Source: JAQTNA01 sp043743785
Lineage (GTDB): Bacteria; Pseudomonadota; Gammaproteobacteria; Burkholderiales; Rhodocyclaceae
Length of the DNA: 64,000 nt
NCBI GenBank assembly: GCA_043743785.1
Contig: JAYTVW010000106.1
Location: forward strand, 18,034-82,033
Direction: 5' to 3'
In this document: piece by piece, positions 45,267 to 54,800 of the stretch
Layout: every line of letters begins with the position of its first letter
How positions within the stretch are numbered: position 1 is the first letter of the stretch
Made by a program: the position numbers and the translations under genes
Notes under the pieces: generated by a model
What the model saw: the letters and a program-made list of their open reading frames with translations, nothing else
The model's database searches: none
What the model was told of the DNA's origin: nothing

Positions 45267-46571
45267 CTACTTACTGCCGCGGAGCGCCTGCATCACGCCC
45301 ACCACCGTCAGGAAAGAGCCAAAGGCGACGATTCTATCATCTTCCCCCACCCTCTCCCGGGCGAAGGCGTAGGCTTCCTCGGGCGACGCGAAGCGCGGCA
45401 CGTCGCCGCTAACGCCGGCCCGGGCCAATACAGCCGCCAGATCATCGGCGCTGGCAGCTCGCGGCCCTACCAGGGAACAGGGCAGCCAGTGATCCACGCG
45501 CCCCAGCATGTGCTGCACGACGCCTTCAATATCCTTGTCGGCCAGCATGCCGAACACCGCCCAGGTTTCCGGGAAATAGCCCATGTTGGACAGGTTGTCG
45601 GAGAGCACCGCCGCAGCCTGGGGATTGTGAGCCACGTCCAGCACGACCGCCGGACGGCCCGGCAGCACCTGAAACCGCGCCGGCAATTCCACGGTGATGA
45701 GGCCCTGGCGTATGGCACCCATGGAAACGGGCAGGCGCGCATTCAGGCATTCCAGGGCCATCAGCACGGCGGCTGCGTTCAGCAACTGGTTGGCGCCCCG
45801 CAGACCCGGATAGGCCAAGGGCGCCCGCTTGCCCTTGGTGCTCCAGAACTGCCACTGGGAGCGGTCGCCACCGATAATGCCGAAATCCCGCCCGTGCAGC
45901 TTGAGTTCCACACCGAGGGCAAGGCCGTGTTCCAGCACACTCTTCGGCGGCAAGGGGTCGCCCACGATGGCAGGCTTACCCGGGCGGAAGATGCCCGCCT
46001 TCTCCAGGCCGATGGCCTCCCGGTTATCCCCCAGATAATCCATGTGGTCCAGGTCGATGCTGGTGAGGATGGCGCAGTCCGCGTCGAACGCGTTCACCGC
46101 GTCCAGGCGGCCACCCAAACCCACTTCCAACACGATCACGTCAGGCCTAGCTTCCTCGAAAGCCAACCAGGCCGCCAGAGTGCCGAATTCAAAATACGTG
46201 AGTTTGATGTCGCCCCGGGCCGCCTCGACCCGGGCGAAGGCACGCATCAGGGCCGCGTCCGCAGCTTCGACGCCATTGATGCGCACCCGTTCGTTGTAGC
46301 GCAGCAGATGGGGCGAGGTGTAGACACCCACCTGGTAGCCCGCGCTCACCAGAATGCGCTCGAGCATGGCGCACACGGAGCCCTTACCATTGGTGCCGGC
46401 AACGGTGATGACGGGGCAGGTCTGCTGGATACCGAGGGCAAGCTTGACCGCCTGCACCCGTTCCAGCCCCAGTTCGATGCCGGCCTCGCCGCGGGGGTGG
46501 AGACTTTCGAGGTGGGCGAGCCAATCAGGAAGTGAGCGGTAAGCGGTGGGCGGTGAGCGATAAAGAGACAT
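45267..46571 (-). CDS. folC: Bifunctional dihydrofolate/folylpolyglutamate synthase
   Basis: Mur-ligase-type enzyme of about 434 residues that adds glutamate to dihydropteroate and to folates. It has the ATP loop VAGTNGKGSVCAML (about 55-70), YTSPHLLRYNERVRI, LEVGLGGRLDAVNAF and DVAHNPQAAAVLSDNL. The ATG at 46571 is used, although no Shine-Dalgarno sequence precedes it. A TTG at 46595 is in frame upstream. The first residues (about codons 5-14, LYRSPPTAYRSL) are encoded by a GTGAGCG-type heptamer array, so the leader seems to derive from the repeat. Typical FolC homology begins at LPDWLAHLESLHP. It follows accD and precedes the SPOR gene. Confidence 0.95.
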   Translation of the reverse strand: MSLYRSPPTAYRSLPDWLAHLESLHPRGEAGIELGLERVQAVKLALGIQQTCPVITVAGTNGKGSVCAMLERILVSAGYQVGVYTSPHLLRYNERVRINGVEAADAALMRAFARVEAARGDIKLTYFEFGTLAAWLAFEEARPDVIVLEVGLGGRLDAVNAFDADCAILTSIDLDHMDYLGDNREAIGLEKAGIFRPGKPAIVGDPLPPKSVLEHGLALGVELKLHGRDFGIIGGDRSQWQFWSTKGKRAPLAYPGLRGANQLLNAAAVLMALECLNARLPVSMGAIRQGLITVELPARFQVLPGRPAVVLDVAHNPQAAAVLSDNLSNMGYFPETWAVFGMLADKDIEGVVQHMLGRVDHWLPCSLVGPRAASADDLAAVLARAGVSGDVPRFASPEEAYAFARERVGEDDRIVAFGSFLTVVGVMQALRGSK

Positions 46572-46690
46572 GTGGGAAGAAAGTGGAACTACCAACGTCG
46601 AAAAACCAGGCTTACTGCGATCTCGTCATGAGTCCGCAGCAAGGCATCTGAACAGCGCTGACCGCTCACGCCTTACCGCTTACCGCTTAC
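46532..46690. repeat. Paired heptamer arrays across the accD-folC junction
   Basis: Four GTGAGCG-type units (46532-46559) lie inside the 5' end of folC. Five units in opposite orientation (46656-46690; CGCTTAC and relatives) end 5 bases short of the accD stop codon. The arms are about 96 bases apart and could pair. Confidence 0.85.
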
Positions 46691-46695
46691 CGCCC

Positions 46696-47562
46696 TCAGG
46701 CTGCCGCAGGTAGGCGTTGCAGCAGGGTCAGCAGAGTTGCCAGCTGGTCGCGCATTTCGCGGCGATCCACGATCATGTCGATGGCGCCCTTTTCCAGCAG
46801 GAATTCGGCGCGCTGAAAACCTTCCGGCAGTTTCTCGCGCACCGTTTGCTCAATGACCCGGGGGCCGGCGAAGCCGATGAGGGCGCCCGGCTCGCCGATG
46901 ACCACGTCCCCCAGGAAGGCGAAGCTGGCGGAAACGCCGCCCATGGTGGGGTCGGTGAGAATGGTGATGAAGGGCAGTTTCTTCGCCGACAAGAGCGTCA
47001 AGGCCGCCGTGGTCTTGGCCATCTGCATGAGGGAAAAGAGACCTTCCTGCATGCGCGCGCCGCCGGTGGCGGGAATGCAGATGAAGGGCAAGCCCTGCTC
47101 CACGGCGCAACGCACGCCGCGCACGAAGCGCTCGCCCACGACGGAACCCATGGAGCCGCCGAGGAAGTCGAATTCAAAAGCCGCCACCACCACGCCGACG
47201 GTCTTGATGGCGCCCTGGATAACCACCAGGGCATCCGCCTCGCCGGTGTCGTCATAGGCGGCATTCAGGCGGTCGGCATAGCGCTTGCTATCCTTGAACT
47301 TCAGCGGGTCCACCGGCAGCACTTCGGCGCCGATTTCAAAGCGGCCTTCCGTATCCAGCATCAGGTCGAGCCGGGTGCGGGCGCCAATCCGGTGGTGATG
47401 GCTGCACTTGGGGCAGACGCTCTGGTTGTTCAGCAGGTCGGAGGAGTAAAGCACCGACTCGCAGGCCGGGCACTTGCACCACAGGCCTTCCGGAATAGAT
47501 TTCTTGACGCCCTCGGCGCGCTTGATCTTCGGGGGCAGGAGTTTCTGCAACCAACTGCTCAT
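46696..47562 (-). CDS. accD: Acetyl-CoA carboxylase carboxyltransferase subunit beta
   Basis: A subunit of 288 residues that transfers the carboxyl group from biotin to acetyl-CoA in the first step of fatty acid synthesis, together with AccA encoded elsewhere. The N-terminal zinc ribbon shows Cys31-x-x-Cys34 and Cys50-x-x-Cys53. The crotonase-like domain has FDFLGGSMGSVVGERF, PATGGARMQEG and TDPTMGGVSASFA. A GGAG ribosome site precedes the ATG, which overlaps the trpA stop by 4 bases; trpA-accD-folC is a conserved arrangement in proteobacteria. Confidence 0.97.
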   Translation of the reverse strand: MSSWLQKLLPPKIKRAEGVKKSIPEGLWCKCPACESVLYSSDLLNNQSVCPKCSHHHRIGARTRLDLMLDTEGRFEIGAEVLPVDPLKFKDSKRYADRLNAAYDDTGEADALVVIQGAIKTVGVVVAAFEFDFLGGSMGSVVGERFVRGVRCAVEQGLPFICIPATGGARMQEGLFSLMQMAKTTAALTLLSAKKLPFITILTDPTMGGVSASFAFLGDVVIGEPGALIGFAGPRVIEQTVREKLPEGFQRAEFLLEKGAIDMIVDRREMRDQLATLLTLLQRLPAAA

Positions 47563-48365
47563 GATGCATCTCCATCCAGGGCCTGGCGGATGCCGCGCAG
47601 GAAGGTTTCCACCCGGGCAACCGCTTCATCCCGGGGGGATTGTTCGATTTCCTCGATGATGCGGCTGCCGATGACCACGGCGTCCGCCACCGCTGCGATG
47701 CGCCGGGCACTCTCCGCATCCCGAATGCCAAAGCCGACGCCCACGGGCATGCCGACTTTTTCGCGGATCAGCGGGATGCGCCGGGCGATTTCCTCGAAAT
47801 CCAGGAGGCCGGAACCGGTCACGCCCTTCATGGAGACGTAGTAGATGTAGCCGCTGCCGGCTTCCGCCACCTGGCCGAAACGCGCATCGCTGGAGGTGGG
47901 GGCCAGCAGGAAGATGGGATCGATAGCCACGGACTTGAGGCGCGCCGCGAAGGCCACGCATTCCTCCGGCGGATAATCCACCACCAACACCCCATCCACC
48001 CCTGCGGCGGCCGCCGCCTTGGCGAAGGGCTCCACGCCCATGGCCTCGATGGGATTGGCGTAGCCCATGAGCACCACCGGTGTATCCGGGTCGGTCTTCC
48101 TGAATTCGTGCACCAGAGCGATGACCGTCTTCAGGCCCATGCCATAGGCCAGGGCCCGCTCGGAAGCGCGCTGTATGGTGGGGCCGTCCGCCATGGGGTC
48201 GGAAAACGGCACCCCCAGCTCAATGACGTCCGCACCAGCCCGGGCCAGGGCATGCATCAGCGGCAGGGTCAGGCCCGGGTCCGGGTCGCCGGCGGTAATG
48301 AAAGGGATCAGGGCCTTGCGGCCTTCGGCCTTGAGGCGGGTAAACGTGGTCTGGATTCGGGACAT
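47559..48365 (-). CDS. trpA: Tryptophan synthase alpha subunit
   Basis: Cleaves indole-3-glycerol phosphate to indole and glyceraldehyde 3-phosphate. It has 268 residues from the ATG at 48365 (MSRIQTTFTRL); the open frame upstream lies inside trpB and is not used. Catalytic Glu49 (DVIELGVPFSDP) and Asp60 (MADGP) are present, as are GYIYYVSMKGVTG and GVGFGIRD of the TIM barrel. It works in complex with TrpB, whose gene ends 8 bases upstream. The stop overlaps accD by 4 bases. Confidence 0.97.
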   Translation of the reverse strand: MSRIQTTFTRLKAEGRKALIPFITAGDPDPGLTLPLMHALARAGADVIELGVPFSDPMADGPTIQRASERALAYGMGLKTVIALVHEFRKTDPDTPVVLMGYANPIEAMGVEPFAKAAAAAGVDGVLVVDYPPEECVAFAARLKSVAIDPIFLLAPTSSDARFGQVAEAGSGYIYYVSMKGVTGSGLLDFEEIARRIPLIREKVGMPVGVGFGIRDAESARRIAAVADAVVIGSRIIEEIEQSPRDEAVARVETFLRGIRQALDGDAS

Positions 48366-48373
48366 GTGTTTAC

Positions 48374-49588
48374 TCAGAAGACGATGCCGGATTTTTCGGC
48401 CACGGTATGCATATCCTTGTCGCCGCGACCGGAGAGGTTCACCAGCAGGACCTTGTCCTTGGGCAAGGTCGGCGCCAAGCGGGCGGCATAGGCGAGGGCA
48501 TGGGATGACTCCAGGGCCGGAATGATGCCCTCCACATGACACAGGGTATGAAAAGCCTTGAGTGCCTCGTCGTCGGTGACGGTAACATACTCGGCGCGGC
48601 CGGAGTCGTGCAGCCAGGCGTGTTCAGGGCCGACGCCCGGATAATCCAGGCCGGCGGAGACGGAATGGGTCTCGATGATCTGGCCGTTGTCGTCCTGCAG
48701 CAGGTAGGTACGATTGCCGTGCAACACGCCGGGGCGGCCGGCGGTGATGGACGCCGAATGCTTGCCGGAGTCCATGCCATGACCCGCCGCCTCCACGCCC
48801 ACCAGCTTCACGCCGGGCACGTCGAGGTAGGGGTGAAAAATCCCCATGGCGTTGGAGCCGCCGCCGACGCAGGCGATGACCATGTCCGGCTGGCGGCCGG
48901 CCTGCTCCGGCATCTGCACCTTGCACTCATCGCCGATAACGCACTGGAAGTCCCGCACCATCATGGGATAGGGATGGGGACCGGCCACGGTACCGATGAT
49001 GTAGAAGGTGTTGCCGATATTGGTGACCCAGTCGCGCATGGCTTCGTTCAGGGCGTCCTTGAGTGTCTTGGAGCCGGAATCCACCGGCACCACCGTGGCG
49101 CCAAGAAGCTTCATGCGATAGACGTTGGCGGCCTGGCGCTTCACGTCTTCCGACCCCATGTACACCACGCATTCCATGCCATAGCGGGCCGCCACGGTGG
49201 CGGTAGCCACGCCATGCTGGCCGGCGCCGGTTTCGGCGATGACCCGGGGCTTGCCCATGCGCCGGGCCAGCAGCGCCTGGCCGATGCAGTTGTTGATCTT
49301 GTGGGCACCCGTATGGTTCAGGTCTTCGCGCTTCAGGTAGATCTGCGCCCCGCCCAGTTCATTCGACCAGCGTTTCGCATGGTAAATGGGGCTGGGACGG
49401 CCCACGTAATGCTTCAGTTCATGTTCGATTTCGGCGCGAAAGGCCGGGTCGGCCTGGGCCGCCTCGTAGGCGCCACGCAGTTCGTCCAGGGCGGCAATCA
49501 GCGTCTCTGCCACGAAGACGCCGCCATAGGGACCGAAGTGGCCCCGGGCGTCCGGCAGGTTGTAGACTTCGGTTTCGGGCTTGCCCAT
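48374..49588 (-). CDS. trpB: Tryptophan synthase beta subunit
   Basis: PLP enzyme that joins indole and serine to tryptophan. It has 404 residues from the ATG at 49588 (MGKPETEVYNLPDARG), preceded by GGGGA. The PLP lysine is Lys97 in NHTGAHKINN, the phosphate-binding loop is GGGSNAMG, and ETGAGQHGVATA is present. The ATG overlaps the trpF stop in the sequence TGATG, so translation is coupled. The order trpF-trpB-trpA apart from other trp genes is usual in betaproteobacteria. Confidence 0.97.
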   Translation of the reverse strand: MGKPETEVYNLPDARGHFGPYGGVFVAETLIAALDELRGAYEAAQADPAFRAEIEHELKHYVGRPSPIYHAKRWSNELGGAQIYLKREDLNHTGAHKINNCIGQALLARRMGKPRVIAETGAGQHGVATATVAARYGMECVVYMGSEDVKRQAANVYRMKLLGATVVPVDSGSKTLKDALNEAMRDWVTNIGNTFYIIGTVAGPHPYPMMVRDFQCVIGDECKVQMPEQAGRQPDMVIACVGGGSNAMGIFHPYLDVPGVKLVGVEAAGHGMDSGKHSASITAGRPGVLHGNRTYLLQDDNGQIIETHSVSAGLDYPGVGPEHAWLHDSGRAEYVTVTDDEALKAFHTLCHVEGIIPALESSHALAYAARLAPTLPKDKVLLVNLSGRGDKDMHTVAEKSGIVF

Positions 49589-50214
49589 CAGTTTGTTTCC
49601 CCAGCTCTGACGCCGGCCATGAAGGCGGCGATCTTGTGTTCGTCCTTGATACCCTTGGCAGCTTCGACGCCGCTGCTGCAATCCACTGCCCAGGGTTTGA
49701 ATCGGCGCACCGCCTCCGCCACGTTGTCGCCTTCCAGTCCGCCGGACAGGATCAGCGGCAAGGGCAAGGCAGCCGGTATCAGCGTCCAGTCGAAGGTCTT
49801 GCCGCCCCCACCATAGCCTTCCACGAAGGCGTCCAGCAGCAAACCCCGGGCCGACGGATAAGCAGCCGCGTATTCTACCAAATCAAGCCCGGGCCGAACC
49901 CGGGCAGCCTTGATATAAGGCAGTCGAGAAGCCAGGCAATCGGCCTCGGTCTCGTCGCCGTGGAATTGTAGAAGCTGTAGCGGCACCGCGTCGCAAATGG
50001 CCCGGATGGTCCCAGGATTCTCATTCACGAAGAGCCCCACCAGGGTGACGAAGGGGGGAAGGACGGCGGCCAGGGCTTCTGCCCGCGCGATGGAGACGCT
50101 GCGGGGGCTGGGTGCGTAGAACACCAGTCCGAGGGCATCAGCCCCCAGGCGGACAGCAGCAAGGGCATCTTCCTCCCGGGTGATGCCGCAAATCTTTATG
50201 CGGGTACGGTGCAA
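49588..50214 (-). CDS. trpF: Phosphoribosylanthranilate isomerase
   Basis: TIM-barrel enzyme of about 208 residues that isomerises phosphoribosylanthranilate in tryptophan synthesis. RIKICGITREEDALAA carries the catalytic Cys near the N-terminus, and LLLDAFVEGYGGGGKTFDW carries the catalytic Asp. LSGGLEGDNVAEAV and VDCSSGVEAAKGIKD bind phosphate. No ATG is available at the conserved start; the TTG at 50214 (LHRTRIKICG) fits, 3 bases after the truA stop codon, so translation probably depends on coupling to truA. Longer starts would run into truA. Confidence 0.93.
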   Translation of the reverse strand: MHRTRIKICGITREEDALAAVRLGADALGLVFYAPSPRSVSIARAEALAAVLPPFVTLVGLFVNENPGTIRAICDAVPLQLLQFHGDETEADCLASRLPYIKAARVRPGLDLVEYAAAYPSARGLLLDAFVEGYGGGGKTFDWTLIPAALPLPLILSGGLEGDNVAEAVRRFKPWAVDCSSGVEAAKGIKDEHKIAAFMAGVRAGETN

Positions 50215-50216
50215 AA

Positions 50217-51012
50217 TCAGGCAGTTGGAAATAGGGAAGGCAGGATGATACGGCCTTCCGAGGGTAGCCGCCACTTTTCCTCGTATTCCACGCCCATGAA
50301 ATACAGCCCGCCGGGGGCAAACGTCGGCGCCGCCAGGCTGCGTTTCTTCTGTTCCAGCAGCTCCGCCATCCATTCCGGTGGACGCAAGCCCTTGCCCACA
50401 TAAATGAGGGACCCTACCAAGTTGCGCACCATGTGGTGCAGAAAGGCGTCCGCCTGAAAATCGAAGCTCACCAATTCACCCTGGCGCCTCATCTCGGCCT
50501 TTTTCAGGGTCTTGACGGGGGTCTTGGCCTGACATTCGGCGGCGCGGAAGGCGGAAAAATCGTGGGTCCCCAAGAGCAGATCGGCGCCAGCCTGCATGGC
50601 GGCCTCGTCCAGGGGCTGATGAAACCAGCCGACCCGACTGGCCATCAAGGCCGGCCGTACCGGATGATTGAGCAGCACGTAACGGTAAGAACGGGAACGG
50701 GCGGAGTAACGGGCGTGAAATTCATCCCCCACCTCCCGTGCCCAGCTTACCGCCACCGAATGGGGCAAAAAGGTGTTCACGCCGCGCACCCAGGCCGTCA
50801 GCGGCCGCACAACCGTCGGATCGATATGCACCACCTGGCCGATGCCATGCACCCCGGCGTCAGTGCGTCCGGCGCAAGACGCCGCCGTTTTCACGCCGGC
50901 AATCTTCGCCAGCGCCTTTTCCAGCACATCCTGCACGGTGTTGCCGCTGGGCTGGGACTGCCAACCGGAAAAGCTTGATCCGTCGTATTCGATACCGAGA
51001 GCGATGCGCATG
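50217..51012 (-). CDS. truA: tRNA pseudouridine(38-40) synthase
   Basis: Makes pseudouridine at positions 38-40 of the tRNA anticodon arm. It has about 264 residues from the ATG at 51012 (MRIALGIEYDGSSFSGWQ); the upstream frame is open but contains the octamer repeat and is not conserved in type. Catalytic Asp51 lies in CAGRTDAGVHG. Other marks are FHARYSARSRSYRYVL and FLHHMVRNLVGSLIYVG. It lies upstream of trpF, and fimV-truA-trpF is a known betaproteobacterial order, here with a small transporter-like gene inserted. Confidence 0.95.
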
Positions 51013-51044
51013 GTCAGCAAACCTGAATAAAACCATTTGAACCG

Positions 51045-51160
51045 CAGAGGCGCAGAGGCGCAGAGGAAACGACTTTGGCCAGTCGCAACGCACCCCATAG
51101 GGATGAGTACGGCCAACCCTCATACACACTTGGTCTTCTCTGCGCCTCTGCACCTCTGCG
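51045..51160. repeat. Paired CGCAGAGG octamer arrays upstream of truA
   Basis: Three perfect octamers (51045-51068) face three inverted octamers (51137-51160; one exact, two with changes). The arms can form a stem with a loop of about 70 bases. This is the 8-base relative of the heptamer arrays in the window. Confidence 0.85.
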
Positions 51161-51174
51161 GCAAATACAAGTCT

Positions 51175-51810
51175 TCATAAGATCCACAAGATCACTAATA
51201 TTCCGAGCAGACCGAGAACGGCAATATCCGCCCGCCCGAGGGGCGCGGCATGCAGGGTCAGGGTTTGGGAGGCTGCGTCGTCATCCGGACATTCCAGCCA
51301 GTCCAGCCACTCGCGCCAAGGGCGACGACGGCCCCGGCCTTTCTGTTCCTCCGCGTACTGGAGCACCAGCATGAGGCGCAGGGCCACCCGCTCTCGCGGC
51401 AAGGCGGAAAAGGGCTTGAGCAGGCCATACACACCGGCCACCAGCGCCTCAGCCGGCGTGAACTCGAGTAACAGCGCCAGGAGGGCCAGCACCAGCACCA
51501 GCCTGCCGCCATGCAGAACCGCCATGGACAGGCCCTCCGCGCTTGGGCTCAGAACCCCAAGCCAGGGCAGCAAGGCCTCCCCCGGCGTGCCGCAGACGAA
51601 GAGCAGGCCAATGGTGAGCAACAAAAAGCGGGCACGACGCGCCAGGCGATGTAAATGCTCCCGGGCCAGCGCCAAACCTGCCGCCACGGCCAAACCGACA
51701 CCCACCAGCAAGCCCCAGCCTGTCAGCGCCTGCCCCATGGCCACGACACATCCCCAGGCCAGCAGGCGCACGGCCGGGTGTACGTGGTCAAGTAAGCCAG
51801 GCTGTATCAT
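51175..51810 (-). CDS. CbiQ/EcfT-like transmembrane protein
   Basis: A membrane protein of about 211 residues with four to six hydrophobic helices (for example VRLLAWGCVVAMGQALTGWG and VLHGGRLVLVLALLALLLEF). The region AGVYGLLKPFSALPRERVALRLMLVLQYAEE resembles the conserved cytoplasmic loop of EcfT/CbiQ proteins, the shared transmembrane unit of energy-coupling-factor transporters. The ATG at 51810 is used because a strong terminator overlaps the longer frame. No ECF ATPase or substrate-binding partner is adjacent, so it may be solitary or work with proteins encoded elsewhere. The assignment rests on pattern and is moderate. Confidence 0.6.
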   Translation of the reverse strand: MIQPGLLDHVHPAVRLLAWGCVVAMGQALTGWGLLVGVGLAVAAGLALAREHLHRLARRARFLLLTIGLLFVCGTPGEALLPWLGVLSPSAEGLSMAVLHGGRLVLVLALLALLLEFTPAEALVAGVYGLLKPFSALPRERVALRLMLVLQYAEEQKGRGRRRPWREWLDWLECPDDDAASQTLTLHAAPLGRADIAVLGLLGILVILWIL

Positions 51811-51814
51811 GTCG

Positions 51815-51846
51815 GAAAGAAATCGCCCCCGCAGGGCGGGGGCGAT
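51815..51846 (-). terminator. Strong terminator after fimV
   Basis: Arms 51822-51832 and 51836-51846 pair perfectly (11 bp, ATCGCCCCCGC) around a 3-base loop, and TTTCTTT follows on the minus strand. The fimV stop lies about 20 bases upstream. Confidence 0.9.
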
Positions 51847-51867
51847 ACGAGGGAAGCATTGCAAATA

Positions 51868-54800
51868 TCAGCCGATACGCGCCAGGGCATCCTGGGCTCG
51901 GTTCTTCTGCTCGGAACTGCCTTCGTTCACTACTTCCTGCAGCAATTCCCGCGCACCTTCACGATCCCCCATTTCCTCGTAGGCCTGGGCCAGCTCCAGC
52001 TTGGTGGCTGTCTCCTCCAGCACCGCCGGGTCGATCTCCGGCTCGACAGCCGCAGCGGGCATAGCGGCAGGAGGCAAGGCGGCCGACTCCGGGAACTCGT
52101 CGAAGGCTTCATCAGCCACCGGCCCAATCGAGGTCGCCTCCAGGGAGCCCAGATCGAGCATGTCCGAGTCCAGGCCGGTATCATCCTCGTCCTGCAAATC
52201 AAAAGAAATATCGGACAGGTCGATGACCGGCGCCAGGGAGGTGGCCACCTGCTGTGCCGGCTCCTCGTCACCCAGCTCAAAGTCCAGGAGATTGCCACCC
52301 ACCTCGGTGCGCTCCAGATCCATCATTCCCAAAGCCGGATTTTCTGTATTCGACTTGCCAGGCGTTGCGGCGGCAGCGCTCAAATCCAGATCGAGCAATT
52401 CCTCATGAGCCTCCGGCACGGACGCCTCCGTAAACGCGCCAATGGAGGTCAAGTCGAGATCCAGGCCCGCGCCTTCGGCTTCCTCGTTGAAACCCAGGAT
52501 ATCCGTCTGATCGAGCGCCGTGCTGGACTCCTCATCCTCCGGCAGTTTCAGGTCGCCGAGATGCTCGTCCAGGTCGATGCGGAACTCGGAGGCTCCCAAG
52601 GAGTCCATGGAGAATCCGGCCCGTGGGCCACCCAGCACCACGGTGGAGTCGAAGGACGCGTCGTGCCCCTGATCGGCGTCCTCGTCAGAGAACTCCAGTC
52701 CCAGATCGAAATCCAGATCGGCCACCGGATCCAGCTGCGGTGCGGCTGGCGTCATGAGCGGGCTGACGGTGGCGGGACCGGCCATCGCCTGCACCGCTGC
52801 ACCTCCCGCTACGGCCGCTGCGATCTGTTCCAGTTCGCCGGGCATCGTCCAGGTGGAGCGCAGGGAATCCTGCCCCGGGGCGACGGAAGGCTCTCCGGTA
52901 TCCATGACCGGCGATTCAAACGGCACGGCGGCCGGCCTGGCGACCGGCTCCTCTTTTGCCGTCCGGGCATAGAGGGGATTGTGCGGGTCCAGCTTGCGCC
53001 CCAGGGTAGACGCCTTTTCCCACTCGGAACCCGCGCCACCCGTATGGGCATACAACTCGCCCGCCACGGTTTCGAACTGCAGCATATTGCGGCGCTGGGC
53101 GTAGATTTCCAGCAGCTTGAGCCGGATGGCATGGCGCTCCGGTTCGCTCTTGAGGGCATCCAGCAGGATTTCCTCGGCCTGGGCATCCCGTCCATAGGCC
53201 ATATACACATCGGCCTCCGCTACCGGATCCACGCCTTCATCGGTATCGATGGCCGACAGTCCGGACTGACTGAAATCCGTCTGGATAGCGCTGGCGCTAG
53301 TGTCCACACTGCGACCACCCGCATTGCCAAAAATCGAAGGTGCGCCGCTGGCGCCCGTCACCGTCAGCGGCCCCATGGAATGCTCGGCCGGCATGGCCTG
53401 CTCTTCCTTGCGGCGTTTCCAGCCCTTGTAACCGAAATAGCCCAGGACGAGGGCCAGGATGCCGCCGCCGCCCGCCAGGGTGGTCGAGTCGGACACCAGG
53501 GTCTCGATGAAGCTAGGGGGTTCCGGCTGCGGCACTGGCGGCAACACAGGCTTTTTCACAGCAGGCTTGGGCGGCTGGGCTGGCGGCACTGCGGGTGCAG
53601 GCTGGGCTACCGGGGCGGGAATTGCCGCCGGCGGCATCGCTGGAGCCGCAGGCGTTACGGACGGAGGCACTGGCGCGGGTTTGGCTGCGGCCACCACGGG
53701 CGCGACCGGCACGGCGGACTTACTGCCGGCCTGCTTCTGCAGATCCGCCAGCGCCTGGTTCTTCATTTCCACCAGTTGCTGCAGTTCCTTGACGTTCTTT
53801 TCGACTTCGGCGAGGCGGGAGTTCGCTTCCTTCAGCGCCTTTTCCCGGGCCACCAGTTGTTCATCTGTAGCAGCCGCCCCTGGCTTGCCGCCAGCGGCAC
53901 CGGCCCCAGCCCCAGCTTGCGGCGTATCGGCACGGGAGACCTTCAGGCGGTCCCCCTTGTCAGCAGGTGCCGGAAGCTTATCCTCGACCCGGGCGCTCAA
54001 CTTGCCGGAAGCGCCTTGTTTAGCCGCTTCTTCCTTCGGCGCAGGAGCGGCCCCCACCTGGGCGGCCAGCTTGCGCCGATAGGCATTGAAATCGGTGGAC
54101 TGTGCCACTATCTGCTTGTGGGCCTCTTCCGGACTCACCGCCTTGGCACTATCCGCGTCGGGCAACTGGAGTATGCGGCCAGCCCGCAGGCGATTGATGT
54201 TGCCGTTGTCGAAGGCGTCGGGATTGCCCCGCACCAAGGCCAACAACATCTGGTCGAGGGACACGCCCTCTGGCCGGTTTTCATAGGCGATCTTCGCCAG
54301 GGTTTCACCCGGACGAACTTTGTGGCTAGCCCCGACCCCATTCGCCACGGGCTTTTCCATGGTTTTCAGCGTCATGGCTGCCGAATTGTGCTTCGGTTTG
54401 CCCGCAGCAGCGCGCTGCTCGGCGTCTTCCGCCGGCTTGGCCGTTGCTTCCGCGGCTTTTACCGCCGGCCTGCGTTCAGCGATGGAGGGCGGCGAAACCA
54501 CGCCCCGCGGCACGATGGGCGCGACCGGTGTGCGGGCAGACACGTCATCGGGCGGATCCAGCAGGAAAGTGAATTCCCGCACCAGCCGGCCCGCCGACCA
54601 GTTGATTTCCAGGAGGAGATCAACGAAGGGATCAGAAACAGAATAATCGGTGGAAAGATTCAGCGTGGAGCGCCCGCCCTCGCCATTCACTACGGCCACC
54701 TTCATGCCGCGCAAGGCGGAGCTGATATCTATGCCCGCAGCGCGAAAGGCTGCCGGCGGCGCCAACTTGGCCGACAGGGTCGCGAGCTCTTCCTTGCTGG

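Noticed and set aside
48366..48542. Longer trpA frame starting at 48542
   Set aside because: The extra residues are an out-of-frame reading of the trpB 3' end.
49589..50373. Longer trpF frame starting at 50373
   Set aside because: It would overlap truA by more than 150 bases; TrpF similarity starts at RIKICGIT.
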